Assembly: GCA_020137815.1 (NCBI GenBank)
Contig: CM035356.1
Span: forward strand, 2,064,406-2,128,405
Direction: 5' to 3'
Source: Hormiphora californensis
Lineage: Eukaryota > Ctenophora > Tentaculata > Cydippida > Pleurobrachiidae
DNA: 64,000 bases
The notes under the pieces are model-generated. The model searched no databases. It saw nothing but the letters and a program-made list of their open reading frames with translations, and was not told the origin of the DNA. The translations under genes were made by a program, and so were the position numbers. Below are positions 39,400-49,900 of the stretch, piece by piece; the stretch's first letter is position 1; each line of letters opens with the position of its first letter.

Positions 39400-40560
39400 C
39401 AAGTCGTTTTCCTCTCAGGTCCTCCCATGCCCTCGTCTGATACAGGTTTTTTTCCTCCTTAGTCACGCCACTTGTGCTCTCCATGAGTCTAGCTTTAGCA
39501 TTGATGTAGAATGGACACATACTGCTTGAGGCTGGGTGACCTTAGCATGACGCTTGTCCTCTTTGCTTCCTCCATGATCACAGTTGACACATTTCATTCT
39601 GCTCACTACGTTATCCTTCTTGGCTTGGCAACCCCTAGTATCATGATCCCCTGTCAGAAGGCACAAACAGCAGATTTATCCTTGTTTGGACAGTAGATGG
39701 ACCCTGCTACATGACCAAAGCGCTGACAGTGGAAACACTGAGTGACATAAAACCGTTCCTAACAAAGTGCTGTCGGAGCTTCAAAAAGAGCTTGTCCTTC
39801 CGGTCAGCAATCACCTCCTCACCTCTGGGGTTACCTGAATCACAGCATATCTCCCTGTCTTGTTAATATGACCACCTTCACAACATGACCCTCCTCAACA
39901 AGCCTCTTCACTGACTCATTCTTATCACTGACAATCTCGGAGAGAAGACTATCCTTCTCTAACAGGTCCTGATCAAGGTCATTACCATTATCCGGGGATC
40001 CTTCTTCTTCTCTTTCTCCACTGCAGAAGACACATCAAGGAATGGAGAGAGAACCCCTTCGCTTGTTCCATCTGATCATCCGTCTCAAAACATATTAGTC
40101 CGTCTCTTGTTACGGAAAGATCTAACACCGGAATATTCTCAAACGCTGTTTCCACTTTTGTTCGTACAACTTCGGTCCATTTCTTCTCACACACATTGGT
40201 CCATCTTCCCCTTTGTCCTTGATTGTCAGGTACCTCTTTATCGGAGTCACAGGAGCCACTGCTCCAGTATTTGAGTCAGGAGAGTCACACTGTCAGGGAT
40301 GGTTCCTCGATCAGCTGCAAGAATCTTGCTAACCTTGGGAGCTACTAGATCCGGAAGTGAACCTAAGAACCTCTTTCGCTTTTCCAACGTCTCCTGTAAA
40401 TCTCCTGCCGGTGATGAAGATACAGATTCAGATGAGTGGGTAGATATGCGTCTGTGTCCGTAACAAAGCATCAGTTGTTTGATAACTGTCCATAAATCGG
40501 TTTGGTAGTCCCCCTCGGAGGTTCCGCCGTATCATCCTTGATGCTCTGTGCATGCTGGCA
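39400..40560 (-). pseudogene. LINE ORF1 remnant with zinc knuckles
   Basis: Minus-strand frames broken by indels: an N-terminal part near 40471-40250, a middle part near 40194 (EVVRTKVETAFENIPVLDLS), and Cys-rich knuckles near 39760-39560 (CFHCQRFGHVAGSIYCP, then CVNCDHGG). Cys-knuckle ORF1 ahead of an endonuclease ORF2 is usual for Jockey/CR1-type LINEs. Inactive here. The right (5') limit of the element is uncertain. Confidence 0.7.
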
Positions 40561-43549
40561 CCTTTACAACTATCAGAGAGCTCGTGGCGAGCAACTTACC
40601 CTCCATATCTGTCTTGCACTATAACATCATGGGTAGCCACACCGACATCCTGTCCTGTATAGAGGCGCGAGGAACCGTTCCTTGCAAGTCTTGGCGTCCT
40701 TGGTTTAACCCAACGAGGTCCTCTGAGATCTGTTTACTTAGAAAAACCAGACACGTCTTCTCTTGTCTTTTCTTTAAGGAGAGGGATAAACAGAAGTCTC
40801 AGAAGGATTAGCGAGGGGCAGCAAAACGGATCCTCAAATTAATTTGTTTAAAGTAGTGTTGAAAAGTTTGAAACTCCTAGGAGTGTTCTCTCCATCTTAC
40901 TGAGGTTTGTTCTCTAGCTGGTACCTGTTTTATTTTTTCTGTATTTTGGCTCGTGGCGAGCAGAAGTGTGAAGCACGTTTTGGGTTTTTTCATAGCACGA
41001 GTGTTTTCTATCTTTTGGACTTTTAAACCATCTTTTTAGAGTTCCAGGACTCTATCTCAGTCTGTTATGTTTTCAGTTACCGATAGTTATGTGGGCCGTT
41101 GTTTTTTTTTCTTTACCATTTTTTGTGCAATATTAAGGATAAGTCGGCAGGTATATTCAAGTATGTTAACCGTTCAGATCATCCCTCAGTGACAGCAACA
41201 GTTCTACTGCTCTGTCCCTGTCGGATATGGGCGGAATACAAACATAGTTATTATTATTATTAATATATTCAAGTTAGGGTACTTATTTGGGTATGTGATG
41301 TATTATTTCTACTCAGTACTCACATCAATAATGTCCGCGCCGGATGCAGTATGTAATTGAAGATGACGATTCTTCATGTCTTGTAAACTTTACTCAGTCA
41401 ACTTTCTGTATTTGGCCGTCGTCATCACGATCCAGGCTTGACTGGAGCTGAGGTAGGATGAGTATCGGATACTGTCCATGCCAATGGTCATCAAAAACGC
41501 TTTACTACAGCTACATGGTATATCATTATCATTATAATTTTGTATCAAATTCTAATATAAATTTTCACAATTCCCACAATTGACATAACTACCGCTGCAA
41601 AGTGCAAAGGATGAAAGTGGTAGGTTATTACTATCAATATCATGACTTAAAAAGCAATTGAGGACGAGAAAGCTAAGCCAGGTGATAGGGTGGCCATCAA
41701 GTTAAGAACATGAATCATGCTGCCGATCCCAAGGAACCGAAACAAAACCACAAAACCCTCCACACCTAACTGCAACCACACAACACCTAACACCAAGAAA
41801 ACCAGAACAGCGGAAAGACCGAAACCCTCCTTCCACTAAGATGGTAACCGTGGACACTCGCCAGAAACCGAGACTCAGATCGAACTCAACAGCAGTAAAC
41901 CTGACACCGTTTCGGGGCTTTAATTCGGTACTGGTACTAAGAGTGGCGCCCCGGCAATCTCGACAATCTGAGACCATGAATGAATTGTCGACTGGGGTCC
42001 CTCACTGCCTCCCCCTTTGACAGGTTTATGACAGTAAGGGTACACCCATCTAAAAACACTCCACTGCGAGGGCGAGTCTCAACCACTTCACTGACTCCAC
42101 TACCCCACTACTCCCACTCCTTCTTCGTCGACAGGAAGTGGATCCATGCATGGAACAGTGAGCAGCTTCTTTCCCCGTATCCTTCACCAGCTTCCTAACT
42201 CTGAAACTCAGCCTCGCAGCTGCTCTAGTCAGACTATCCGCTACCTGACCTCGAGCCCCAATCTCAACAGCCATGTTGAAACAAATCCACCCATTAGGTG
42301 GCAATTAATAATTATTTCATAAAATTTATACTCATGGAAGATTCGTCAAACATAAACACGATTGAACAACACATTCCTACACGTCGACGCCCTCATACCA
42401 CACCTCCTCAGCTCTTATCCCAAAGGGCCTGCTTGGCGCCGGCTGCTTCTTCTCTTTTAGCTCAGCCACCAACTTCCCCCTCTCCTCTCTCTCCTCGGGT
42501 GAATGGACTGGGGGATGTACAGATCTTTGTACCTATCACACTTGAACTTCAGACTACTCTTGCATGACAGGACAATATCTCGAAATGCTCGGCAAGATTC
42601 TCTCGCAAAACTAAGTTTCCCTGGGATCATCGAATACTTAGTCCATGGACAACAACATTGCTAGTCCTGTTCTCTATAGCACTCGTAATTGCTGTACGAA
42701 TGCGCTGCAGAGCTAGGAAACTTTCACAACCCTTCTTTAGTACTGAGGAAAAGGTCTTCTTCAGCAGTAGACTGCACACTGCACAGCAGTAATCTCTCTT
42801 CTCGAGCAACTGACACTGAGATTCTACCAAGGCTTTTTGTGCAGAAATTAACTCCTCTTTGCTGTCCAATAACCTCCTTTCATTCTCTTACCCTTCAATC
42901 TACATTTCTCAGGCGGTCAAGAACAGGGTAGCACCTCTCCGAAGCAAATGGAGAGCTTTCTCGGTAAAATCCTCTAGCTCTGGCTTTTTAATTACTCTTA
43001 ATATTGCTATTGCTAAGGTACTGTAAAGTGTCCCACAACTACGGCCAGCAGTCAAACTTTAAAAAACATTCCTTCACACGTACCAGCATGATGAAACATA
43101 AACAGCTCCTTCAACAGATCAAATAACTCCTTGAACTTTACCACAAACACTCCGGTGAACTTTTTATCAGTGTACACTATCAAACCGGTCCTTGAAACTG
43201 GCAGCAGAATTTATACTCATAGCCGGTGAGCCGGGAAGAGATTGCTCTCATAACAAGGGAGATTCACAAGCACAGGAGATATAACTGATAAGAGGCAGCT
43301 CATACTCTGACAAAATGCGATATGATATGTAGAATCAAAAAAGCCCACGAAGTAATTCATGGTAGTAAAATTACAGTCGGAAGAGAAAAGCAAAAAAGGA
43401 GCGAGATATGAGATCGACAACTTCAGTGTTGGCGTGAAATATTTGAAATATCGATTGTTTGCGGAGTGAATGGAGCTGCGCGGCTCTTTCAGGTCCGCGC
43501 GCGCCTTGTATTTGCGCGCACCATTGTATGCTGAGGTTCCAAATCTCGA
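40561..43549. other. Gene-poor stretch with decayed coding remnants
   Basis: Left part: possible LINE 5' UTR and a short TTA run (41245-41260). 41.7-42.3 kb: no recognisable domain. Right part: two minus-strand remnants listed separately. No intact gene found. Confidence 0.4.
42560..43200 (-). pseudogene. Broken coding remnant, possibly retroelement ORF1-derived
   Basis: Minus-strand segments in shifting frames: LIVYTDKKFTGVFVVKFKEL (from about 43190), then LYSTLAIAILRVIKKPELED after a shift near 43055, then KKGCESFLALQRIRTAITSA and NRTSNVVVHGLS near 42650. The last phrase resembles the start of LINE ORF1 core domains. I do not recognise the first segment. It may be one decayed element or two. 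Confidence 0.35.
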
Positions 43550-43775
43550 TAAAGTCGGATTTTTTGAAACTGTCACCCCCCTGGGTATTTTCAAATTTCG
43601 TAAATGACCATAAATCCGGTTCCTGACGAGATAAAGACTTGAAATTTGGAGGTTACGAAGATCTTGCTAAGTTCTTCCGAACCTCCAAATTTCAAGTCTC
43701 TATCTTATCAGGAACCGGAGATATGGCAAATTTTGTTATTTCAGGGGGGTGACAGTTTCAAAAAATCCGACTTTA
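43550..43775. mobile_element. 226-bp palindromic MITE
   Basis: Inverted arms start AAGTCGGATTTTTTGAAACT, with TA at both edges. The interior carries ATCTTATCAGGAACCGGAGA, shared with 60257-60458. Confidence 0.75.
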
Positions 43776-44143
43776 CCCTGACTCTGTTAACGTGTAGCGC
43801 GCGCAGCGTAAATTAAAATATCGCACGCGCATGAGTTGGAGGGTGAACATAACAGTTGAATAAATTTTTAACGTCGACTGAAATAATAAAACAGCTCAAG
43901 TAAAAAATAGACGCGCGGTCAATTTCAGCAGATTAAACTTGCATATTCTGCGCGGTACGTATTACGGTGTGCAATTGCATCGCGTCGGGCACAAATTTTC
44001 GGTGGGCCGTGAAAATAAAAAACTCAAGGAGAGCTCTTTTTTAAAAGTTTTTTCTGAAGTGGACGGCGGACCGTAGGTCGTAAGAGTTTGGGAGATTGCC
44101 GACTAAGGATCGAAGTAGCATCAACTGGTAGGTGATAGTGAGG
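43776..44143. other. Upstream region of the galectin-like gene
   Basis: Contains several CGCG-rich words (GTAGCGCGCGCAGCG) and no coding frame. Probable promoter and 5' UTR. Confidence 0.4.
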
Positions 44144-45436
44144 ATGGGCGAGCTAAACTTTTTCTCCACCATGGAAGACCTGATTGCTTCGTCAGACGAA
44201 CAAATTGTTCGGGAAATGGGAGCAGTTTCACCAGAAGTAGTGATAGAGTATGTCCTTTTCCTGAGAAGAAAAACAGGCTCCAGCTCACAAAACTTTGAAA
44301 CAAAAATCCAGCCTCCTCCGTATAACCCTGACTATCATGATGAAACCTTAGGAAGCAGTAGAGAGTTTGCAAACATTGCGGAGCACACCCCCGTCCATAC
44401 CACCTCTGACTGGGGATCTGCACTCGAACGTGGAGTGGTCACACGCCACGAACCGTCACCGGGTAGTTTTAATTATAGACTCAAGATGGAAAAAGGGGAA
44501 TCCAGTAGGTCTTCATCTTCGTTGAGGCTGTCCAGCAGGCCGGATCACGCACAAAATCTCGAATCAGATATTCAACTTGATATTCATGGCAGTGAACTCA
44601 AAAATGTGAAAGATTTTGTTTTCGAGAGGAAGCTAAGAGTTGGCGATAAGATAGTTGCACAAGGTTTCCTGAATGCCCGGACTTCATTCTCCATCACCTT
44701 CCGTACAGATATTATGAGGAACGCTGTTCATATCCAATTTGATGAACCTGGTGAGATGGTCATGACTGGCCCTGATTCTTTGTCTACTGTTTATGATTCA
44801 GTCCAACAAAAAGTCCCTGGTCAGAAGTATACGATGGTTCTCTTCTGCGATACAAATGAGTTTAGAATACTTATAGATGGAATTGAGAAGAAACCATTCC
44901 CATATCAGACACCATTAGACGAGCTCACAGGAATATGGTGTCAGCCTCGCTGGGTTTGGAGCTCCGTTGACCTTCCCCGACCATTCGTCACCGCTTCTAA
45001 AACAAGGCTCAACGAATCCTACTTCTTGAAAAAACCTCTCGAATTTATGGATAAAATTGAAATAATGGGAAAGTATGCTGCTGTTGGATCGAAACCATTT
45101 GCGTTCTACCTGAAACGACCAGGTGCTCGTCGATGGGACGATTGGAAGGCTGACTTCTATGTCGCACTACATCCTAATAACAATCTTATTATGGATTCCG
45201 AACTGTATGGACATTCCTTAAGAGTGTCAGCTAAACGCCCACCTCTTGATGATGGCCAACTGTTTCTTGTCGAAATTTTGTGTGACAGAGACGCGTTCCG
45301 GGTGTTTTTTGATGGCGTCGAGAAAGGAAATTTCCCTTATTTAGACGGTACTCATCATATTAAATCGGTTTATCTAGAACACGGAGGGAAAAGAAGTGGT
45401 TGGTTTTGGCTCAATACTACGTCTATACAGTTTTAA
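44144..45436 (+). CDS. Intronless protein with two degenerate galectin-like domains
   Basis: The ATG at 44144 has A at -3 and G at +4; the in-frame codon at 44132 is GTG. 430 residues, no intron. Residues 1-45: acidic and helical. 65-140: low-complexity with PPPYNPDY (a PPxY WW-binding motif) and a Ser run. About 150-285: first galectin fold (RKLRVGDKIVAQGFLN, FSITFRTDI, YTMVLFCDTNEFRILIDG). About 292-430: second (LEFMDKIEIMGKYA, FYVALHPNNNLI, LVEILCDRDAFRVFFDG). Galectins bind beta-galactosides through H-NPR-V-N-W-E-R residues; here the HxNPR and W-G-x-E signatures are absent in both domains, so sugar binding is doubtful. No signal peptide, as in galectins. The product is probably a cytosolic galectin-related protein. 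Confidence 0.78.
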   Translation: MGELNFFSTMEDLIASSDEQIVREMGAVSPEVVIEYVLFLRRKTGSSSQNFETKIQPPPYNPDYHDETLGSSREFANIAEHTPVHTTSDWGSALERGVVTRHEPSPGSFNYRLKMEKGESSRSSSSLRLSSRPDHAQNLESDIQLDIHGSELKNVKDFVFERKLRVGDKIVAQGFLNARTSFSITFRTDIMRNAVHIQFDEPGEMVMTGPDSLSTVYDSVQQKVPGQKYTMVLFCDTNEFRILIDGIEKKPFPYQTPLDELTGIWCQPRWVWSSVDLPRPFVTASKTRLNESYFLKKPLEFMDKIEIMGKYAAVGSKPFAFYLKRPGARRWDDWKADFYVALHPNNNLIMDSELYGHSLRVSAKRPPLDDGQLFLVEILCDRDAFRVFFDGVEKGNFPYLDGTHHIKSVYLEHGGKRSGWFWLNTTSIQF

Positions 45437-45805
45437 AAATCCTGAGCTCTTCCACTAACAATATGATCACGTTACTGTTATGTTATGAGTATCATTGTGT
45501 GACGTGTTGCACTATTAAAAATTGATCAACTATTTTATTGTCTTTTTATATTAACTTTTAGCCAATCAAATATTTTTAAATTTACTGATTTTATGAGAAA
45601 CTGTTTAGTTATTGCATGACATGATTATATTCGTTTATAATTTATTAATCATTATTTTGATTTTGATTTATACGGAATTTGTTTTATTAAAATTCTTCAC
45701 CAAGATAAGAAATCTAATCTATGCATCTTGTTATAGTCAAGGTTGCATCTGTTTTCTGTAAGAACACGTGTCGGCTGATCAAGTGCTGTGGAAGCTCAGA
45801 AATCT

Positions 45806-46841
45806 ATGATGGAAATTCCTATTGATGGTAAGCTTACATGTGTTGTTAATTATCACATAATATAAGTCATAACATTAAAATTGCGGCCTGGGGTCTGATA
45901 GGCGAGTCTGACAGACTAATTTCCTTACCTCAACAATTATTTGTGACTTGAGGGCTCGGGCCATGGCCTATGTTCTCAAGAAAGATATTCAACTTTTTCT
46001 CTTCGTCTCTCTTTTTTTCTCCCTCTCTCTTCCACTCACCTCCTCCCCTCTCTCCCTTCATTTTATCCCTATAATCTCCTTTCCTCTCTCTTCAATTCCA
46101 GATCCGATGGTGAGAGATGAGACGATTGTGGCCCAGATGGATGCCATTTCTAAAGACATTGCCCGTAATTCACCTCTTGTTAGCAATCCAGTACCCGTGG
46201 GTACGTTATGTGAGGAGTACAGTGATAACAGGGAATTCCTCTCCAAAATTACTGTAAGTTTTCAGTTTCTTTCTCTTCAAAATAACTGTAAGTTTTCAGT
46301 TTCTTTCTCTCCAAAATTACTGTAAGTTTTCAGTTTCTTTCTCTCCAAAATTACTAAAAGTTTTCAGTTTCTTTCTCTCCAAAATTACTGTAAGTTTTCA
46401 GTTTCTTTCTCTCCAAAATTACTGTAAGTTTTCAGTTTCTTTCTCTTTTTGTTTCTCTTTTTACAAAATGTATGCGTTGTGAAACATCTCTTCCAACATC
46501 TCTTGAATGTGAGTAACACATCTCACACCGCTGGTTCTGATGGGGGTGTCTTGATTAGCGGCAGTTTTCCTCATTTCCTATTTGTCTTTCACATATATTT
46601 CGTGGTTCCCAGAACATTTATCAAAGATCTAGTGAATCAAGGGCTACAAATTATATAGATTTCCATTTTAAAGTAACTACATGATATGACACATTGAGTA
46701 CATGGTAGTGTAAATAAGTACTGTATACTGTAATATGGGAATGGGTGTGACAGATTAGAATTGCGAAGCCATCAAACAATGTATTTGATATGTTTGGAGA
46801 CTAGGAGGGAGATAAAGAGGAGATAAAGAAAGAAAAGAGAG

Positions 46842-46925
<84 letters not shown>

Positions 46926-49900
46926 TAGAGAGAGAGGGAGAAAGAAAGAGAAAGAGAAAGGGAGAGAGAAAGAGAGAGAGAAAATGAATGTTGCGCGCTT
47001 TTTTGGGGGGGGGGCCGGCTGAAGTTTTTGAAGTTTGAAGTTTTCCACCCTACTTTTTGAGTTTTTGAAGTTTTTGAAGTTGACTTCAAAAACTTCAAAA
47101 ACTTCAAAAAGTCTAAACTACTTTTATATGCTATCAGTGACTATTATTACACTTGTTTAGGTTAGTTTCATGCTTAATACATATTGTGGCAAAGTTATCC
47201 GTCCTTGTCTGCCCTTTTTCTACCACAAATTAGGACATTTACAATGATTCCTAGCCATGAAATCCATGACAAAATTTGGTGTAAAAAATTTTAATTTTTT
47301 GTAAAAACAGATTTCATTTTCATTCTATAACTCAAAAAGTTGCCTAGAAAATGCTAAGAAAGTGTTTAAAAATTATGAAGTAAATTTTCAAAATTTTTTT
47401 TGGGGCCACACCCTTTTTGCCAGTTTCACAAAATGTAAATTTTTTATTAAGGGAGTAGTGAAAAAAATATGGACACCAAAATCATCAGCGGCCTCGAGTT
47501 TATATAAGAGTTATGAAGCAACATAGGGCCTATCTCCAACGGTTTAGGAGATATGAGTTTTTGAAGTTTTTGAAGTTTTTGAAGTTTTCCACCCTAAGTT
47601 TCTCTTTGAAGTTTTTGAAGTTGACTTCAAAAACTTCAAAAACTTCAGCCGGCCCCCCCCCCCCGCTTTTTTAGCTAACAGGTGTATACTTGATACATAT
47701 TCTTGACCATTGTCCCTTTATATTTTCCTGTTTTGTACTTTCTCGGACTCTCTTTCGTCGTTACAACTGTAATTCTTGGAAACTCCAATTAATAAGGGCT
47801 GGTACCTTAACATTATATCAGTGCATTTCCAGGAACATACCAATTACAATTGTATACCCATTCCCTTTGTAGATAGTTACCCGCCCATACTTCCTTAGTT
47901 CGTTTCATTTTGTAAATATAGCGTGTTGCCGACCTTGAATTTCTCTCAGTCCCCCATTTTTCTCCTACACACTCTTCTGTAATGCACATCAGAGCGAGAT
48001 ATTTTACGTCACAGTATCATGACATCTTTTTTCTCAACAAACTTGTACATTCTTTAACACCTCTAATGCCGCCCCATTTCCCCATATAGTTCCTGTCCAA
48101 GAAATACACGACCCTCCGAAGAGTCCGGGGCGATGGTAACTGTTTCTATAGAGCATATGCATTCAGTATCTTCCAGCAGTGCAAATCGAACTCAACTCTA
48201 CGAGACCAGTAAGAAAATACCAAACAAGGACTAAACATTTTAGAAGAGGGGGGTGATCCAAAGTGATATATCTGTCCATGTGATTAATCAATGTGATAAA
48301 TTGAAACGATTTAACGACCCTTCCTCAATAAGTTGAGAGAAATATAACCAATTATTTATTTTCAGTATTTACAAAAAGCTGGATACGACCCTTGATTGGC
48401 TTCTAAAACTGGGCATGCCAAGCTTCACCACTGAAGATTTCCACGAAACTGTAAGTAAAGGGTGGTGCCCTGTTTTTTGGAGAAAGGTCCAAAAAAGGTC
48501 GTATCGAGTTGAGAGTTTGTGCTGGCAACCAACCTGACCGCACGCGCGGAGCACCATTCGGTAGGTTGGGGGCGCGGGGTCTACTGCACTGACGCGCATA
48601 TCTCCTCTGTTTCCGATTTCAATCTCTCACAGTCCCCCCTGGGCTCTGAGTTATCACTGTGTTAACTTTACTCATTCCCTACCCCCTTCCCAATACTAAC
48701 CAATCCTCCTTCCCTAGTTAGCGCACAATGTTAACAGCTGAGCTATGGCTCTACATGGGTCTCCTTCTCTGCCAAATCCCCAAATGGTCCGGTCTCTGCA
48801 ACCTGAAATCCCTGACCCTCCTCGTCTCCATCGCCCAACCACCCTTCTCAGTGTGGTACCTCACCAAATTCCATATAGTCCGACACCGACCCGCCCTTTA
48901 CCAGGGATTCCGGGTTAAAAAGGCGCCTGTAGGTGGAATGGCACTGGTATTGCTGTGTAACAGTCTACCCGGGCCACCAACTGAACTGTTGATATCGGGG
49001 TTATTAGCGTTATGGGTAGTAGGGTTTAGTGGGCAATGGAACCGCAACATGGAACACACTCTCCATACCTGTTCCACTAATATAGCCCTTGTAATACTGA
49101 TCTCTCCATCAATCGGGACATTTTCCTTCCTTCTCTGCTGCCAGTTCCTAATCACCATCATAACATTTGATATCCGGGAATCTTTCAGTGTTACAGAGTA
49201 CGTGTTTCTCTCTACCTTCCTATCCTATGCTATCTACCAAACAATATTTGAACCCTCCTCCCTGTTCGTGATCCTATCCCTGGTGTCAATCCTTCTCTTT
49301 CTCATCATTCCACCCTTCCTGGAGTATGATACAGTCCCCATTATCCTTGTATTCGCTGCCTGGGTTTCTGTTATTTTCTACAAAAACAGGGATTATTTCC
49401 TGCCCCGAATTGAGAACATGATATGGGAGACGAGATCTGATGTTGAAGAACACAGTACCCTGCTTGCATTTTGGATTGTCTGTACCATTCTCTCCCTGCT
49501 GTTCACGGTGTGCCCTCCACGTCCTGGGAAATCTGCACGTGCAGCGGAAAGTTTACCACGTCTTTATTTGTGTTGTGTTTGTATCCTGGTATTGCGTGTG
49601 CACCTCGACTTACTATCAACCGCGTGTCTAGGTGTCACCACTCTGATAATCGTGTGTGAGATATCAGTTTTACCGGGGCAGCAAGGTCCTGGAAACATGT
49701 TTGGGCAGGTTCAGGGGTTCCCAGGACACTGGATCCCTCCTCCTAACACCCCTCTGCCTAATACTAGGACTATCCCTGCCTGTGTGGTGCACATTTGGTA
49801 TTTTCTCCTCCCAGCCCCTCCCTGACCGGTCATCCTTCCTCCAATCCCTACTACCATATGTGGGGGTCATGACGGTTGGGGTGGGTGATGCGTGTGCTGC

